Positions 1 to 5,446 of a stretch of DNA of 9,267 nucleotides are shown one piece after another. This DNA is from an uncultured Chloroflexota bacterium (lineage in GTDB: Bacteria; Chloroflexota; Limnocylindria; Limnocylindrales; CSP1-4): contig CAIYZX010000471.1 of assembly GCA_903930745.1 (NCBI GenBank), forward strand, positions 1 through 9,267, written 5' to 3'. Under the pieces are notes generated by a model that worked only from the letters and a program-made list of their open reading frames with translations, searched no databases and had not been told where the DNA came from. Numbering within the stretch: position 1 is the first letter of the stretch; every line of letters begins with the position of its first letter. A program made the position numbers and the translations under genes.

Positions 1-459
1 CACCACGGTGGGGCCGGCCGGGATCCCGGCGATCTCCATCGTCTCCTGGTGGACCTCCGGGAACGCGCGGCCCATGCCGTCCGCGTCCAGGACCGGCAGC
101 CCCAGGCGCGCGGCCCAGGTGAGCGGCACCATCCCGTTGGACCCGCCGATCTCCGCGGCCATCAGCGCGCCAACCGTGGCACCGCGGAGCCGCTCCACCT
201 CCTCGCGGAGGTACACGCCCTCCTCGCCGGAGCTCAGCTTCTCGATGGTCACCGTGGGGGCGCCAAGGAAGCCGCCGGACATGATGATCGCGTCGTCCGG
301 GAGGTCGTCGTAGGTGACGAGGTTGATGGGCCCGTGGTCCATGAGCGCCTGGGTGGCCATGAGGACGGTGGTATAGGACTCACCGCCGCCGCCGGCACCA
401 AGCACACTGCATCCCCGGGCGATGTTGGGGAGGTCGTCAACGGTGAGGGATCGAGGCAT
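1..459 (-). CDS. DUF917 / S-methyl-thiohydantoin desulfurase-like protein, N-terminal part (cut by window edge)
   Basis: Reading the minus strand from ATG at 459 gives 153 open codons to the window edge. Visible landmarks are a glycine-rich GCSVLGAGGGGE stretch (residues 16-27), GGFLGAPTV (62-70), EIGGSN (103-108) and DADGMGRAFPE (125-135). From memory this order is typical of the DUF917 family, whose N-terminal Pfam domain is now named for S-methyl-thiohydantoin desulfurase. Members are about 360 residues, so roughly 40% is present. Such genes often sit beside hydantoinase/oxoprolinase-type or transport genes, but the downstream neighbour is outside the window. The substrate is unknown for most members, so I would not claim a specific reaction. 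No Shine-Dalgarno precedes the ATG; a TACCAT box lies 6 nt upstream, which suggests a leaderless message. It is divergent from the 883-1518 gene pair. Confidence 0.9.
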   Translation of the reverse strand, partial: MPRSLTVDDLPNIARGCSVLGAGGGGESYTTVLMATQALMDHGPINLVTYDDLPDDAIIMSGGFLGAPTVTIEKLSSGEEGVYLREEVERLRGATVGALMAAEIGGSNGMVPLTWAARLGLPVLDADGMGRAFPEVHQETMEIAGIPAGPTVV

Positions 460-465
460 CGGAGC

Positions 466-471
466 ATGGTA
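466..471 (-). promoter_or_regulatory. Putative -10 box (TACCAT) of a leaderless promoter for the DUF917 gene
   Basis: On the minus strand TACCAT is followed by 6 nt (GCTCCG) and then the ATG at 459, so transcription would start at or next to the first base of the start codon. No Shine-Dalgarno is visible. The same hexamer and 6-nt spacing pattern recurs before the aldo/keto reductase (TACCGT). No good -35 hexamer is seen at 16-18 bp. The assignment is inference from position and recurrence. Confidence 0.5.
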
Positions 472-509
472 CAGAAGCGGTCCAAACGCGGTCCGTTCCC
501 GGCCCGCCT

Positions 510-532
510 GTGGCAACGGATCGCGCGCGCCC
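510..532 (+). repeat. 23-bp direct repeat, copy 1
   Basis: Begins GTGGCAACGGATCGCG and continues into an alternating CG tract. It is identical over 23 bases to 784-806; the match breaks at both flanking bases (T versus A before, C versus T after). Copy 1 is not followed by a -10 box. Its near edge is 39 bp upstream of the minus-strand -10 at 466-471. Confidence 0.85.
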
Positions 533-567
533 CGCCCGGACCAGCCCTCCACGACCAGCCCTTCGTC

Positions 568-584
568 TGCCCGCCCAGCGGGCA
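568..584. promoter_or_regulatory. Palindromic operator-like site 1 (TGCCCGC-CCA-GCGGGCA)
   Basis: Two perfect 7-bp arms are separated by 3 bp. The same arms recur at 702-718 with the complementary spacer TGG, so the two sites together form a 20-bp perfect inverted repeat (568-587 with 699-718). The centres are 134 bp apart. This could be a transcription-factor operator, a hairpin, or the terminal repeats of a 151-bp element; the sequence alone does not decide. Confidence 0.55.
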
Positions 585-701
585 ACCCAGCCGACGCCCC
601 GGCGATCCTGTACCTCGCAGCGGGCAGAACCGGCATATCCGGGCCGAACTCGTCGGATGTGCATCCGCAAGCGGGCAGGAATGCACCTCCGCCGTACAGG
701 T

Positions 702-718
702 TGCCCGCTGGGCGGGCA
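702..718. promoter_or_regulatory. Palindromic operator-like site 2 (TGCCCGC-TGG-GCGGGCA)
   Basis: Same 7-bp arms as the site at 568-584, spacer TGG. Right-hand half-sites GCGGGCA along the region start at 578, 620, 671 and 712, giving steps of 42, 51 and 41 bp. These are close to whole turns of B-DNA, as expected if a regulator binds several times on one face. The second site lies about 90 bp upstream of the -10 box at 807-812. Confidence 0.55.
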
Positions 719-783
719 CCGCCAGGCCCCGGGGCTCAGCGGGAACCAGGCGATACCGTGCGGCGCGGCGGGTTTGGGCAGAA

Positions 784-806
784 GTGGCAACGGATCGCGC
801 GCGCCC
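784..806 (+). repeat. 23-bp direct repeat, copy 2, abutting a -10 box
   Basis: Identical to 510-532. Its last base is immediately followed by TACAAT, so this copy fills the -35 and spacer region of the promoter at 807-812. The hexamer at the position expected for a -35 (17-bp spacer) is GTGGCA, a poor consensus match. The repeat may therefore be an activator site or a duplicated promoter fragment. Confidence 0.85.
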
Positions 807-812
807 TACAAT
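807..812 (+). promoter_or_regulatory. Putative -10 box (TACAAT) for the 883-1518 operon
   Basis: TACAAT matches TATAAT at five of six positions in otherwise very GC-rich DNA. Transcription would start near 819, giving a leader of about 64 nt to the GTG at 883. The preceding 23 bp are repeat copy 2. Confidence 0.6.
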
Positions 813-882
813 CGGGGCCAGCAGGCGTCCCCCTCCAGCACTGCCTTCCACCATGCAGCCACCGCGGACGAAAGGGCTCCCC

Positions 883-1197
883 GTGACCGATTCCCAGCTT
901 GACGCCGACGGCCTGGACCACTACCCGGTGGCCTTCCTCCAGCACCTGATCGACAACGGCGAGGGCTGGAAGCAGCAGGGCGAGCTGCCCCGCGCGATCA
1001 ACCGCGCGCTCGAGGACGGGTCCTGCGTCCTTGGCCCCACGTCGCACCGCGACTACTACAACAACGTCGTGCCGGCCCGCAGCGAGGTCCCCGCGGGCGA
1101 GAAGGGCAGCCTGGCGTACGCCAACGCGAAGCGGGCGGAGCGTGGTGCGCCCGCCCTCGTGGAGGCCGCGGACGGCTCCATCGCCGAAGCCGGCTGA
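883..1197 (+). CDS. Hypothetical 104-aa protein, first gene of a two-gene operon
   Basis: I do not recognise the family. The GTG at 883 is chosen because GAAAGGG lies 6 nt upstream; an in-frame ATG at 853 has no ribosome binding site and would only add a proline/arginine-rich stub. The product is a soluble-looking acidic protein with no signal peptide or membrane segment. The first half carries a helix-like stretch (HYPVAFLQHLIDNGEGWKQQ) followed by ELPRAINRALEDG. The middle has an unusual DYYNNVVPARSEVPAG segment, and the tail is alanine/glutamate-rich. The 51-nt gap to the next gene, same strand and no terminator between, suggests co-transcription with the virulence-factor-family gene. The frame stays open far upstream, but that region has intergenic character. 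Confidence 0.7.
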   Translation: MTDSQLDADGLDHYPVAFLQHLIDNGEGWKQQGELPRAINRALEDGSCVLGPTSHRDYYNNVVPARSEVPAGEKGSLAYANAKRAERGAPALVEAADGSIAEAG

Positions 1198-1248
1198 CGC
1201 AGCACCCGCGAGCAGGCACCCAGAGCACAGGAAAGGAGCCGGCGTCCC

Positions 1249-1518
1249 ATGGCCAGGTACCGCGTCATGTCCTGGAAGGACATCCCAGCCCAGGTGAAGG
1301 CGGAGGACGCGGGCGGCCGCGTCTCCCGCGAGCTGCCCGCGTGGTTTGCGCAGGAGATCGACCGCGTCGCCATGCGAGACGGTCTCGCGGGCAGCGATGC
1401 GTACATGGAGCAGTGGGCCTGGTCCAGGCCGCAGGAGCGCGAGGGCACCGCCGCCGAGGTGGTGGACGCCGTGATCGCAGAGCTCTGCGCCCAGTGGGGC
1501 CGCTCGCCGGACGAGTAG
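1249..1518 (+). CDS. Small 'virulence factor' family protein (PF13769-like)
   Basis: An 89-residue protein opening MARYRVMSWKDIPAQVKAED, followed by SRELPAWFAQEIDRVAM (25-41) and GSDAYMEQWAW (48-58). From memory these are hallmarks of the short conserved family Pfam calls 'Virulence_fact'; the name is historical and no biochemical role is established. In other bacteria I recall homologues near corrinoid or folate one-carbon genes, but no such gene is in this window. No membrane segment or signal peptide is present. The start is well supported: AAAGGAG at 1232-1238 with a 10-nt spacer to ATG. It is probably translated from the same mRNA as the 104-aa gene upstream. Confidence 0.8.
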   Translation: MARYRVMSWKDIPAQVKAEDAGGRVSRELPAWFAQEIDRVAMRDGLAGSDAYMEQWAWSRPQEREGTAAEVVDAVIAELCAQWGRSPDE

Positions 1519-1536
1519 CCATCGCGCCGGGGCTGC

Positions 1537-1558
1537 GGCGAGAGCGTCACAGCTCGCC
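1537..1558 (+). terminator. Weak stem-loop after the virulence-factor-family gene
   Basis: GGCGAG and CTCGCC form a 6-bp stem around a 10-nt loop, 19 nt after the stop codon at 1516-1518. No T-tract follows, so termination would be inefficient or Rho-assisted. A second small stem (GCCCT/AGGGC, 1659-1674) and a 10-bp palindrome GGTCGCGACC (1634-1643) occupy the rest of the 183-bp gap before the EAL gene. I see no convincing -10 box there. Confidence 0.3.
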
Positions 1559-1701
1559 CCCCGTGCAGGGGATTGCCGCCGGCGTGCCACGGGGGCACCC
1601 TGACAGCGACCTCCCGCCTCGCGTCACCGGGGTGGTCGCGACCCGACACCGCTGACGCGCCCTGCCTGTAGGGCACTGCAGACCGCCCCAGGGGTCGCCG
1701 C

Positions 1702-3939
1702 TTGGCCTCCGCCTCAACCGTCGTGGATGTCCCGCGCGCCGCATGGCGCTGGATCCTGGGAGCCGCCGTGGTCGTCGCAGCGGTGGGCATCGCCGCGACC
1801 CTTGGCATGGGCGCGACCTCCGCGGCGGGCGTGTTCGCCAACGACATCGCGCAGGACGTCACGGCATGGCTCGTGGCCATTGCCGTCGTCGCGGGCCGGG
1901 GCGGCGTCCCTGCGTCCATGCGCCGCGTCACGGACCGGATTGCCCTCGTCCTGCTGCTCGCCGCCCTTGGCCTGACGCTCCAGGACGCCGGAGGCGACCT
2001 GGGCTCGCCGGTCGCCCACGGCTGCTTCGTCGCCGCCATCGCCGTCTACATCGTCTCCGTGTCCGTCGAGATCGGCCGAGACGTGCCGGGCGACGTCCTG
2101 CTGGGTGCCTGGCTGGACGCCCTCATCCTCTTCGTGGCCGCCACCCTCGTTGCGGGCGTCGCCTGGCAGGGCGCGTCCCGGGTGGCCGCGCCGCCAATCG
2201 TCGTCCTCGCGGTGCAGGCCATGCTGGTGCTCGGCGCATGGGCCGCCGCCGCCAGCCTGATCCTCCTCGCCCGCGGTCTTGCGCCGGCCCGCAGCGGGGC
2301 ATGGCTCGTGCTCGCCGGCGGGCTGGCCGTGGGCATCGGGGCTGCCGCGTGGGAGGTGGTCACCACCGCGCCCGGCACGACGCGGGCAGTGGTGCCGGCA
2401 GACCCGCTGATTCCCGTGGGGCTGATCGCGGCGGCCGGTGGAGTCCTCACCTGGGCCCCCGCCCTGGCGACTGCGCCCCGTCCCGGACTGCTGCGCTGGG
2501 CGCTTGACGTCATCCCGATGGCGTCCGTGCTGGTCACCCTCGGGCTGGAGCTGACGTCGCCCGCCACGCCGGACTACGCCTTCGTGCGCATCGGCGTCGT
2601 GGGCACCGTGGTCGCCGGCGGCATTCGACACATCCTCGTCCGCGCCGCAGGGCGCCGTGCGGCGGCGGCCGAGGCAATGGCGCACCGACGCCTGGCGGAG
2701 GAGGCGGGCGATCGCCATGCCACGCTCCGATCGCTGACACGGCTGGAGGCGGGTGCGACGCCCGCGGAGACGGCTCGCCGTGTCTGCGAGGAGGCCGTGG
2801 CCCTCGAGTCCATCGATGCCGCGTGGCTGGCGCTGGTAGGCGACGACGGCGTGCCGCGCGCGATCGCCAGCGCGGGCCTTCCACCAGCCGCACTCGTGGG
2901 CCGCGCCGTGGAGACCGGGTCCGGGGCGGAGCCCGTGGACGCGGGCAGCGTGATCGTCTGGCTGCAGCGCCCCGGGCCGGATGCCACGGGCCACCTCGCG
3001 GATCTCCACGCCGGCGGCATCCGCGCCGCCCTCACCGCCCCGTTCCACTGGGAGGAGCGCCTGGTGGGATACCTGGGCGTCGGCACCCGCGACGAGGCCG
3101 CGGCACGTGACCTGGCCCGTCGTGCGGCCACCTCGCGCGAGCTCGCCGTGATCGCGGCCGCGCTCCTCGGACCCTCCATTGGCGCCGCCTACCGCGAGCG
3201 CAGCAGCCGCGCCCGGATCGGCGACCTCGTGGCAGGCCGGGGCTTCCGGCCCGTCTACCAGCCCATCGCCGAGGTGGCGACGCGGCGTGTCGTGGGCCAC
3301 GAGGCGCTGACGAGGTTCGACGACGGGCGTCGCCCGGACGAGGTCTTCGCGGAGGCCCGCGCCGTGAACCTGGGGCTGGAGCTGGAGGTCGCGACGCTCA
3401 TCGCGGCGCTGGACGCGTCCGCCACGCTTCCGCAGGGCACGTACCTGAGCCTGAACCTGTCGCCGGAGCTGGCCTCCTCCGCGGAGCGGCTGGGACCCGT
3501 CCTGCGCCACGTGCGCCGGGACCTGGTCCTTGAGATCACAGAGCACGTGCCGGTCACGGACTACGCGCGCCTGTTGACCACGCTCTACGCCCTGGGGATC
3601 AAGGTCCGCCTCGCGGTGGACGACGCGGGTGCCGGGTACGCGGGGCTTCAGCACATCCTGGCGATCCGGCCGCAGCTCATCAAGCTGGACACCAGCCTGG
3701 TTCGCCACGTGGACGACGACCTCGCGCGCCAGGCGCTCATCGAGGGCATGGTGTCGTTCGCCTCGCGGATCGGCGCGCTGGTGGTGGGTGAGGGCGTGGA
3801 GACCGAGGCGGAGGCGGAGGCGCTGGCCGCCCTGCGGGTGCCGCTTATGCAGGGCTTCCTGCTGGGCCGCCCGGAGCCGGCCCCCGGCGTGGACCCGGAG
3901 CGCCTGGCCGCCTACCGTGGCGCGCCCGACCGCCCGTAG
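1702..3939 (+). CDS. Polytopic membrane EAL-domain protein, probable cyclic-di-GMP phosphodiesterase
   Basis: 745 residues. TTG at 1702 is chosen because AGGGG lies 7 nt upstream and a stop at 1669 closes the frame; GTG at 1723 is an alternative. Residues ~17-310 contain about eight to ten hydrophobic membrane segments. An alanine/arginine-rich linker (~312-335) follows, then a GAF-like globular region (~340-490), then an EAL domain (~510-740). EAL signature positions are intact: HEALTRF (E534), NLSP (N585), EITE (E611), VDDAGAGY (D640, D641), IKLD (K661), GEGVE (E697) and QGFLLGRP (Q717). By family knowledge this predicts hydrolysis of cyclic-di-GMP to pGpG at the membrane. No GGDEF domain is present, so it should only degrade the messenger. 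The membrane half and GAF-like region probably sense a signal that is not identifiable here. It is convergent with phosphofructokinase. Confidence 0.9.
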   Translation: MASASTVVDVPRAAWRWILGAAVVVAAVGIAATLGMGATSAAGVFANDIAQDVTAWLVAIAVVAGRGGVPASMRRVTDRIALVLLLAALGLTLQDAGGDLGSPVAHGCFVAAIAVYIVSVSVEIGRDVPGDVLLGAWLDALILFVAATLVAGVAWQGASRVAAPPIVVLAVQAMLVLGAWAAAASLILLARGLAPARSGAWLVLAGGLAVGIGAAAWEVVTTAPGTTRAVVPADPLIPVGLIAAAGGVLTWAPALATAPRPGLLRWALDVIPMASVLVTLGLELTSPATPDYAFVRIGVVGTVVAGGIRHILVRAAGRRAAAAEAMAHRRLAEEAGDRHATLRSLTRLEAGATPAETARRVCEEAVALESIDAAWLALVGDDGVPRAIASAGLPPAALVGRAVETGSGAEPVDAGSVIVWLQRPGPDATGHLADLHAGGIRAALTAPFHWEERLVGYLGVGTRDEAAARDLARRAATSRELAVIAAALLGPSIGAAYRERSSRARIGDLVAGRGFRPVYQPIAEVATRRVVGHEALTRFDDGRRPDEVFAEARAVNLGLELEVATLIAALDASATLPQGTYLSLNLSPELASSAERLGPVLRHVRRDLVLEITEHVPVTDYARLLTTLYALGIKVRLAVDDAGAGYAGLQHILAIRPQLIKLDTSLVRHVDDDLARQALIEGMVSFASRIGALVVGEGVETEAEAEALAALRVPLMQGFLLGRPEPAPGVDPERLAAYRGAPDRP

Positions 3940-3955
3940 GGGCTCCGGGCGGTCG
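3927..3955. terminator. Bidirectional stem-loop between EAL gene and phosphofructokinase
   Basis: CGACCGCCCG and CGGGCGGTCG form a perfect 10-bp stem around a 9-nt loop. The left arm is the last coding sequence of the EAL gene and its TAG stop is the first three loop bases. The right arm ends 5 bp before the last base of the phosphofructokinase gene, so one hairpin serves both convergent messages. Neither side has a T-tract. Confidence 0.65.
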
Positions 3956-3960
3956 CAACC

Positions 3961-5088
3961 TCAGTCGCCGAGGCAGGTTCCCACGTTCCGCGCGGTTGCC
4001 ACCAGCGGGTGGTCCAGGGGCACCGTGTTCAGGCGCGCCGCCACCTTCTCGATGGGCACGGAGCGGGTCTGGTCGCCGGCCGCCGCCACCATCACGCCGA
4101 ACTCGCCCCTGGCCACCAGGTCCGCACCGGCATTGCCCAGGCGGGCGCCCAGCACGCGGTCGATGGGATGGGGCGTGCCGCCGCGCTGCACGTAGCCCAG
4201 GATGGAGCCGCGCGTCTCCAGGCCCGTGAGCGTCTGCAGCTTCTGCGCCAGGCGCAGCGAGTGGCCGGTGTGGTCCGCGTCCAGCGACGCCAGCTCGTGG
4301 TCAAGGGCGTCACGCTCCACGCCCTTTGGGGCCAGCTTCCGCCGCTTCTCCAGGGAGCGGTAGTGGCGGTCCGCGTGCACGTCCCGGGCGCCCTCCGCCA
4401 CGGCGATGATGGAGAAGTTCGTCCCGCTCGCCGTCCGGCGCTGGATCGCCGCAACGATGGACTCGATGCGGTAGGGGATCTCCGGGATCAGGATCACGTC
4501 CGCTCCGCCCGCGATGCCCGCCTCCAGCGTCAGCCACCCGGCGCGATGGCCCATCACCTCCGCCAGGATGATCCGGTGGTGGCTGTGCGCGGTGGAATGG
4601 AGCCGGTCGATGGCGTCCGTGGCGATGGACAGCGCGGTCGCGAAGCCGATCGTCGCATCGGTCTCAGCCACGTCGCCATCGATCGTCTTGGGGAGCAGCA
4701 CCACGTTGAGCCCGGCCTCGACCAGGCGCTGCGAGTTCTTCGCCGTGCCGTTGCCGCCGATGCAGACGAGCGCGTCCAGCCTGTGGCGCCTGTACGTGGC
4801 CACGATCCGGTCCGTGGCGTCCACCACCCTGCCGTCGATGGGCATGCGGTGCGGCTTGTCACGCGAGGTGCCCAGGATGGTGCCGCCCACCGTGAGGATG
4901 CCCGCGAGCGTGCGGGTGTCCACCTCCATCACGTGGTCCTCCGCGAGACCGCGGAAGCCGTCGCGGAACCCCAGGACCTGCATGCCGTGGACGCCGATGG
5001 CGGCCTTGCCGAAGCCGCGGATCGCGGCGTTGAGGCCAGGGCTGTCGCCGCCCGCCGTGAGGATGCCGACGCGCAGGTCCTTGGACAC
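3961..5088 (-). CDS. pfkA: 6-phosphofructokinase (PFK_mixed type, ATP or pyrophosphate donor unresolved)
   Basis: 375 residues, phosphorylating fructose 6-phosphate to the 1,6-bisphosphate in glycolysis. Motifs in order: TAGGDSPGLN (11-20), GGNGT (111-115), PKTIDGD (133-139), TDAIDRLHSTA (157-167), EVMGHRAGW (177-185), IAGGADVILIPE (192-203) and GYVQRGGTP (298-306). Glycine after GGN is the residue associated with ATP use, whereas lysine in PKTID is the residue associated with pyrophosphate use. This combination fits the mixed-specificity subgroup, so the donor cannot be read off. Two positions differ from the textbook enzyme: GGDG is GGNG and TIDND is TIDGD; the catalytic aspartate of TID is kept. 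The region ~235-275 is a charged insertion (SLEKRRKLAPKGVERDALDH) relative to the short bacterial enzyme. The start is GTG with AGGAG 8 nt upstream. It probably has its own promoter, since a terminator-like hairpin separates it from the 57-aa gene. Confidence 0.92.
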   Translation of the reverse strand: MSKDLRVGILTAGGDSPGLNAAIRGFGKAAIGVHGMQVLGFRDGFRGLAEDHVMEVDTRTLAGILTVGGTILGTSRDKPHRMPIDGRVVDATDRIVATYRRHRLDALVCIGGNGTAKNSQRLVEAGLNVVLLPKTIDGDVAETDATIGFATALSIATDAIDRLHSTAHSHHRIILAEVMGHRAGWLTLEAGIAGGADVILIPEIPYRIESIVAAIQRRTASGTNFSIIAVAEGARDVHADRHYRSLEKRRKLAPKGVERDALDHELASLDADHTGHSLRLAQKLQTLTGLETRGSILGYVQRGGTPHPIDRVLGARLGNAGADLVARGEFGVMVAAAGDQTRSVPIEKVAARLNTVPLDHPLVATARNVGTCLGD

Positions 5089-5127
5089 GGTGAGGGCTCC
5101 TCGAGAGGCGGGCTGGCTGCTGGATGC

Positions 5128-5144
5128 CGCCCGATTATCGGGCG
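5128..5144 (-). promoter_or_regulatory. Palindrome overlapping a putative -10 box upstream of phosphofructokinase
   Basis: Two perfect 8-bp arms flank a single central base. On the minus strand the centre reads GATAAT, a possible -10 hexamer (5134-5139), so a dimeric repressor bound to the palindrome would cover the promoter. Transcription would start near 5127, giving a leader of about 39 nt with AGGAG before the GTG. The -35 position is a poor match. Confidence 0.45.
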
Positions 5145-5168
5145 CGGCGAGGCCTTCCGGACATGGAA

Positions 5169-5196
5169 ACGCCCGGTCTCACGATGAGCCGGGCGT
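5169..5196 (-). terminator. Terminator hairpin downstream of the 57-aa gene
   Basis: The stem is ACGCCCGG/CCGGGCGT, extended inward by CTCA/TGAG across one bulged base, giving 12 bp around a 3-nt loop. On the minus strand it is followed by TTTCC, a short T-run. It lies about 32 nt after the stop of the 57-aa gene and before the putative phosphofructokinase promoter, so it should isolate the two genes. Confidence 0.65.
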
Positions 5197-5221
5197 CGCC
5201 GCGGGAGACCGCCTGTGATGC

Positions 5222-5236
5222 CGGGAGCTACTCCCG
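5222..5236. repeat. Stop-codon palindrome at the end of the 57-aa gene
   Basis: CGGGAG and CTCCCG flank the TAG stop codon of the minus-strand small gene, which forms the 3-nt loop. The stop codon of the EAL gene is likewise inside a hairpin loop (3927-3955). Confidence 0.5.
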
Positions 5237-5401
5237 CTCGTGATCCCTGGAGCAGTCCGCCCCGCAGCTGCAGGTGATCTCGCTGAGCAGCGCGAGGGAC
5301 GGCCAGGTGATGGTGCCCTCGGCGAAGGCGAGGAACGTGGAGTCGGCCCCGGAATCGTCCATGGCCTCGGGGAAGAGCGCGGGATCGCGGTAGACGGGCA
5401 T
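5228..5401 (-). CDS. Small 57-aa protein with a C-x-C-x3-C motif, unknown function
   Basis: ATG at 5401 is preceded on the minus strand by AGAGGA with a 7-nt spacer, and the frame runs 57 codons to TAG. The protein opens MPVYRDPALFPEAMDDSGAD, has a hydrophobic centre (TWPSLALLSEI) and ends ITCSCGADCSRDHERE, with cysteines at 44, 46 and 50 and a histidine at 54. Three cysteines plus one histidine close together could bind a metal such as zinc or iron, but this is inference. No signal peptide is evident. I do not recognise a family. Gene reality is supported by the ribosome binding site, a good upstream -10 (TATGAT), a structured leader and a downstream terminator. It is divergent from the aldo/keto reductase and upstream of phosphofructokinase on the same strand. 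Confidence 0.7.
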   Translation of the reverse strand: MPVYRDPALFPEAMDDSGADSTFLAFAEGTITWPSLALLSEITCSCGADCSRDHERE

Positions 5402-5406
5402 CTCGA

Positions 5407-5436
5407 GGTCCTCTCGTTGGTGAGGACCGTATCCTC
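5407..5436 (-). promoter_or_regulatory. Leader with two mutually exclusive hairpins controlling the 57-aa gene's RBS
   Basis: In the minus-strand leader, GGTCCTC (5428-5422) can pair perfectly with GAGGACC (5413-5407), an 8-nt loop apart. The 3' arm overlaps the Shine-Dalgarno AGAGGA (5414-5409), so this fold would hide it. An upstream GAGGA (5436-5432) can instead pair with TCCTC (5426-5422), which would break the first hairpin and expose the site. The complementarity is directly visible; the switching role is inference. Confidence 0.45.
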
Positions 5437-5446
5437 TTCGAGCGGG

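Larger units (their letters stand above)
460..882. other. Divergent intergenic region, non-coding, rich in repeats
   Basis: The 423 bp between the DUF917 start and the 104-aa gene contain several overlapping open frames on both strands. None has a ribosome binding site or a recognisable protein motif, so I treat them as high-GC artefacts. What it does hold, itemised separately, is a 23-bp direct repeat (510 and 784), two perfect-arm palindromes (568 and 702), and single half-sites GCGGGCA at 620-626 and 671-677 plus GCGGGA at 739-744. It also holds CCTGTAC/GTACAGG (607-613 with 694-700), GTGCAT/ATGCAC (659-664 with 681-686), and one -10 box at each end pointing outwards. Confidence 0.6.

Noticed and set aside
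49..882. Upstream in-frame extension of the 104-aa gene and other open frames across 249-854
   Set aside because: It overlaps the DUF917 gene on the other strand and reads as unstructured arginine/proline-rich sequence. The GTG at 883 has the ribosome binding site.
736..1590. A 284-codon minus-strand frame opposite the two-gene operon
   Set aside because: The plus-strand frame encodes the recognisable virulence-factor-family protein with a strong ribosome binding site; the opposite frame has no recognisable motif.
1714..3708. A 664-codon open frame antisense to the EAL gene
   Set aside because: Its product is arginine/glycine/histidine-rich with no domains, and it lies entirely opposite a gene with intact EAL motifs. 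Long antisense frames are expected at this GC content.
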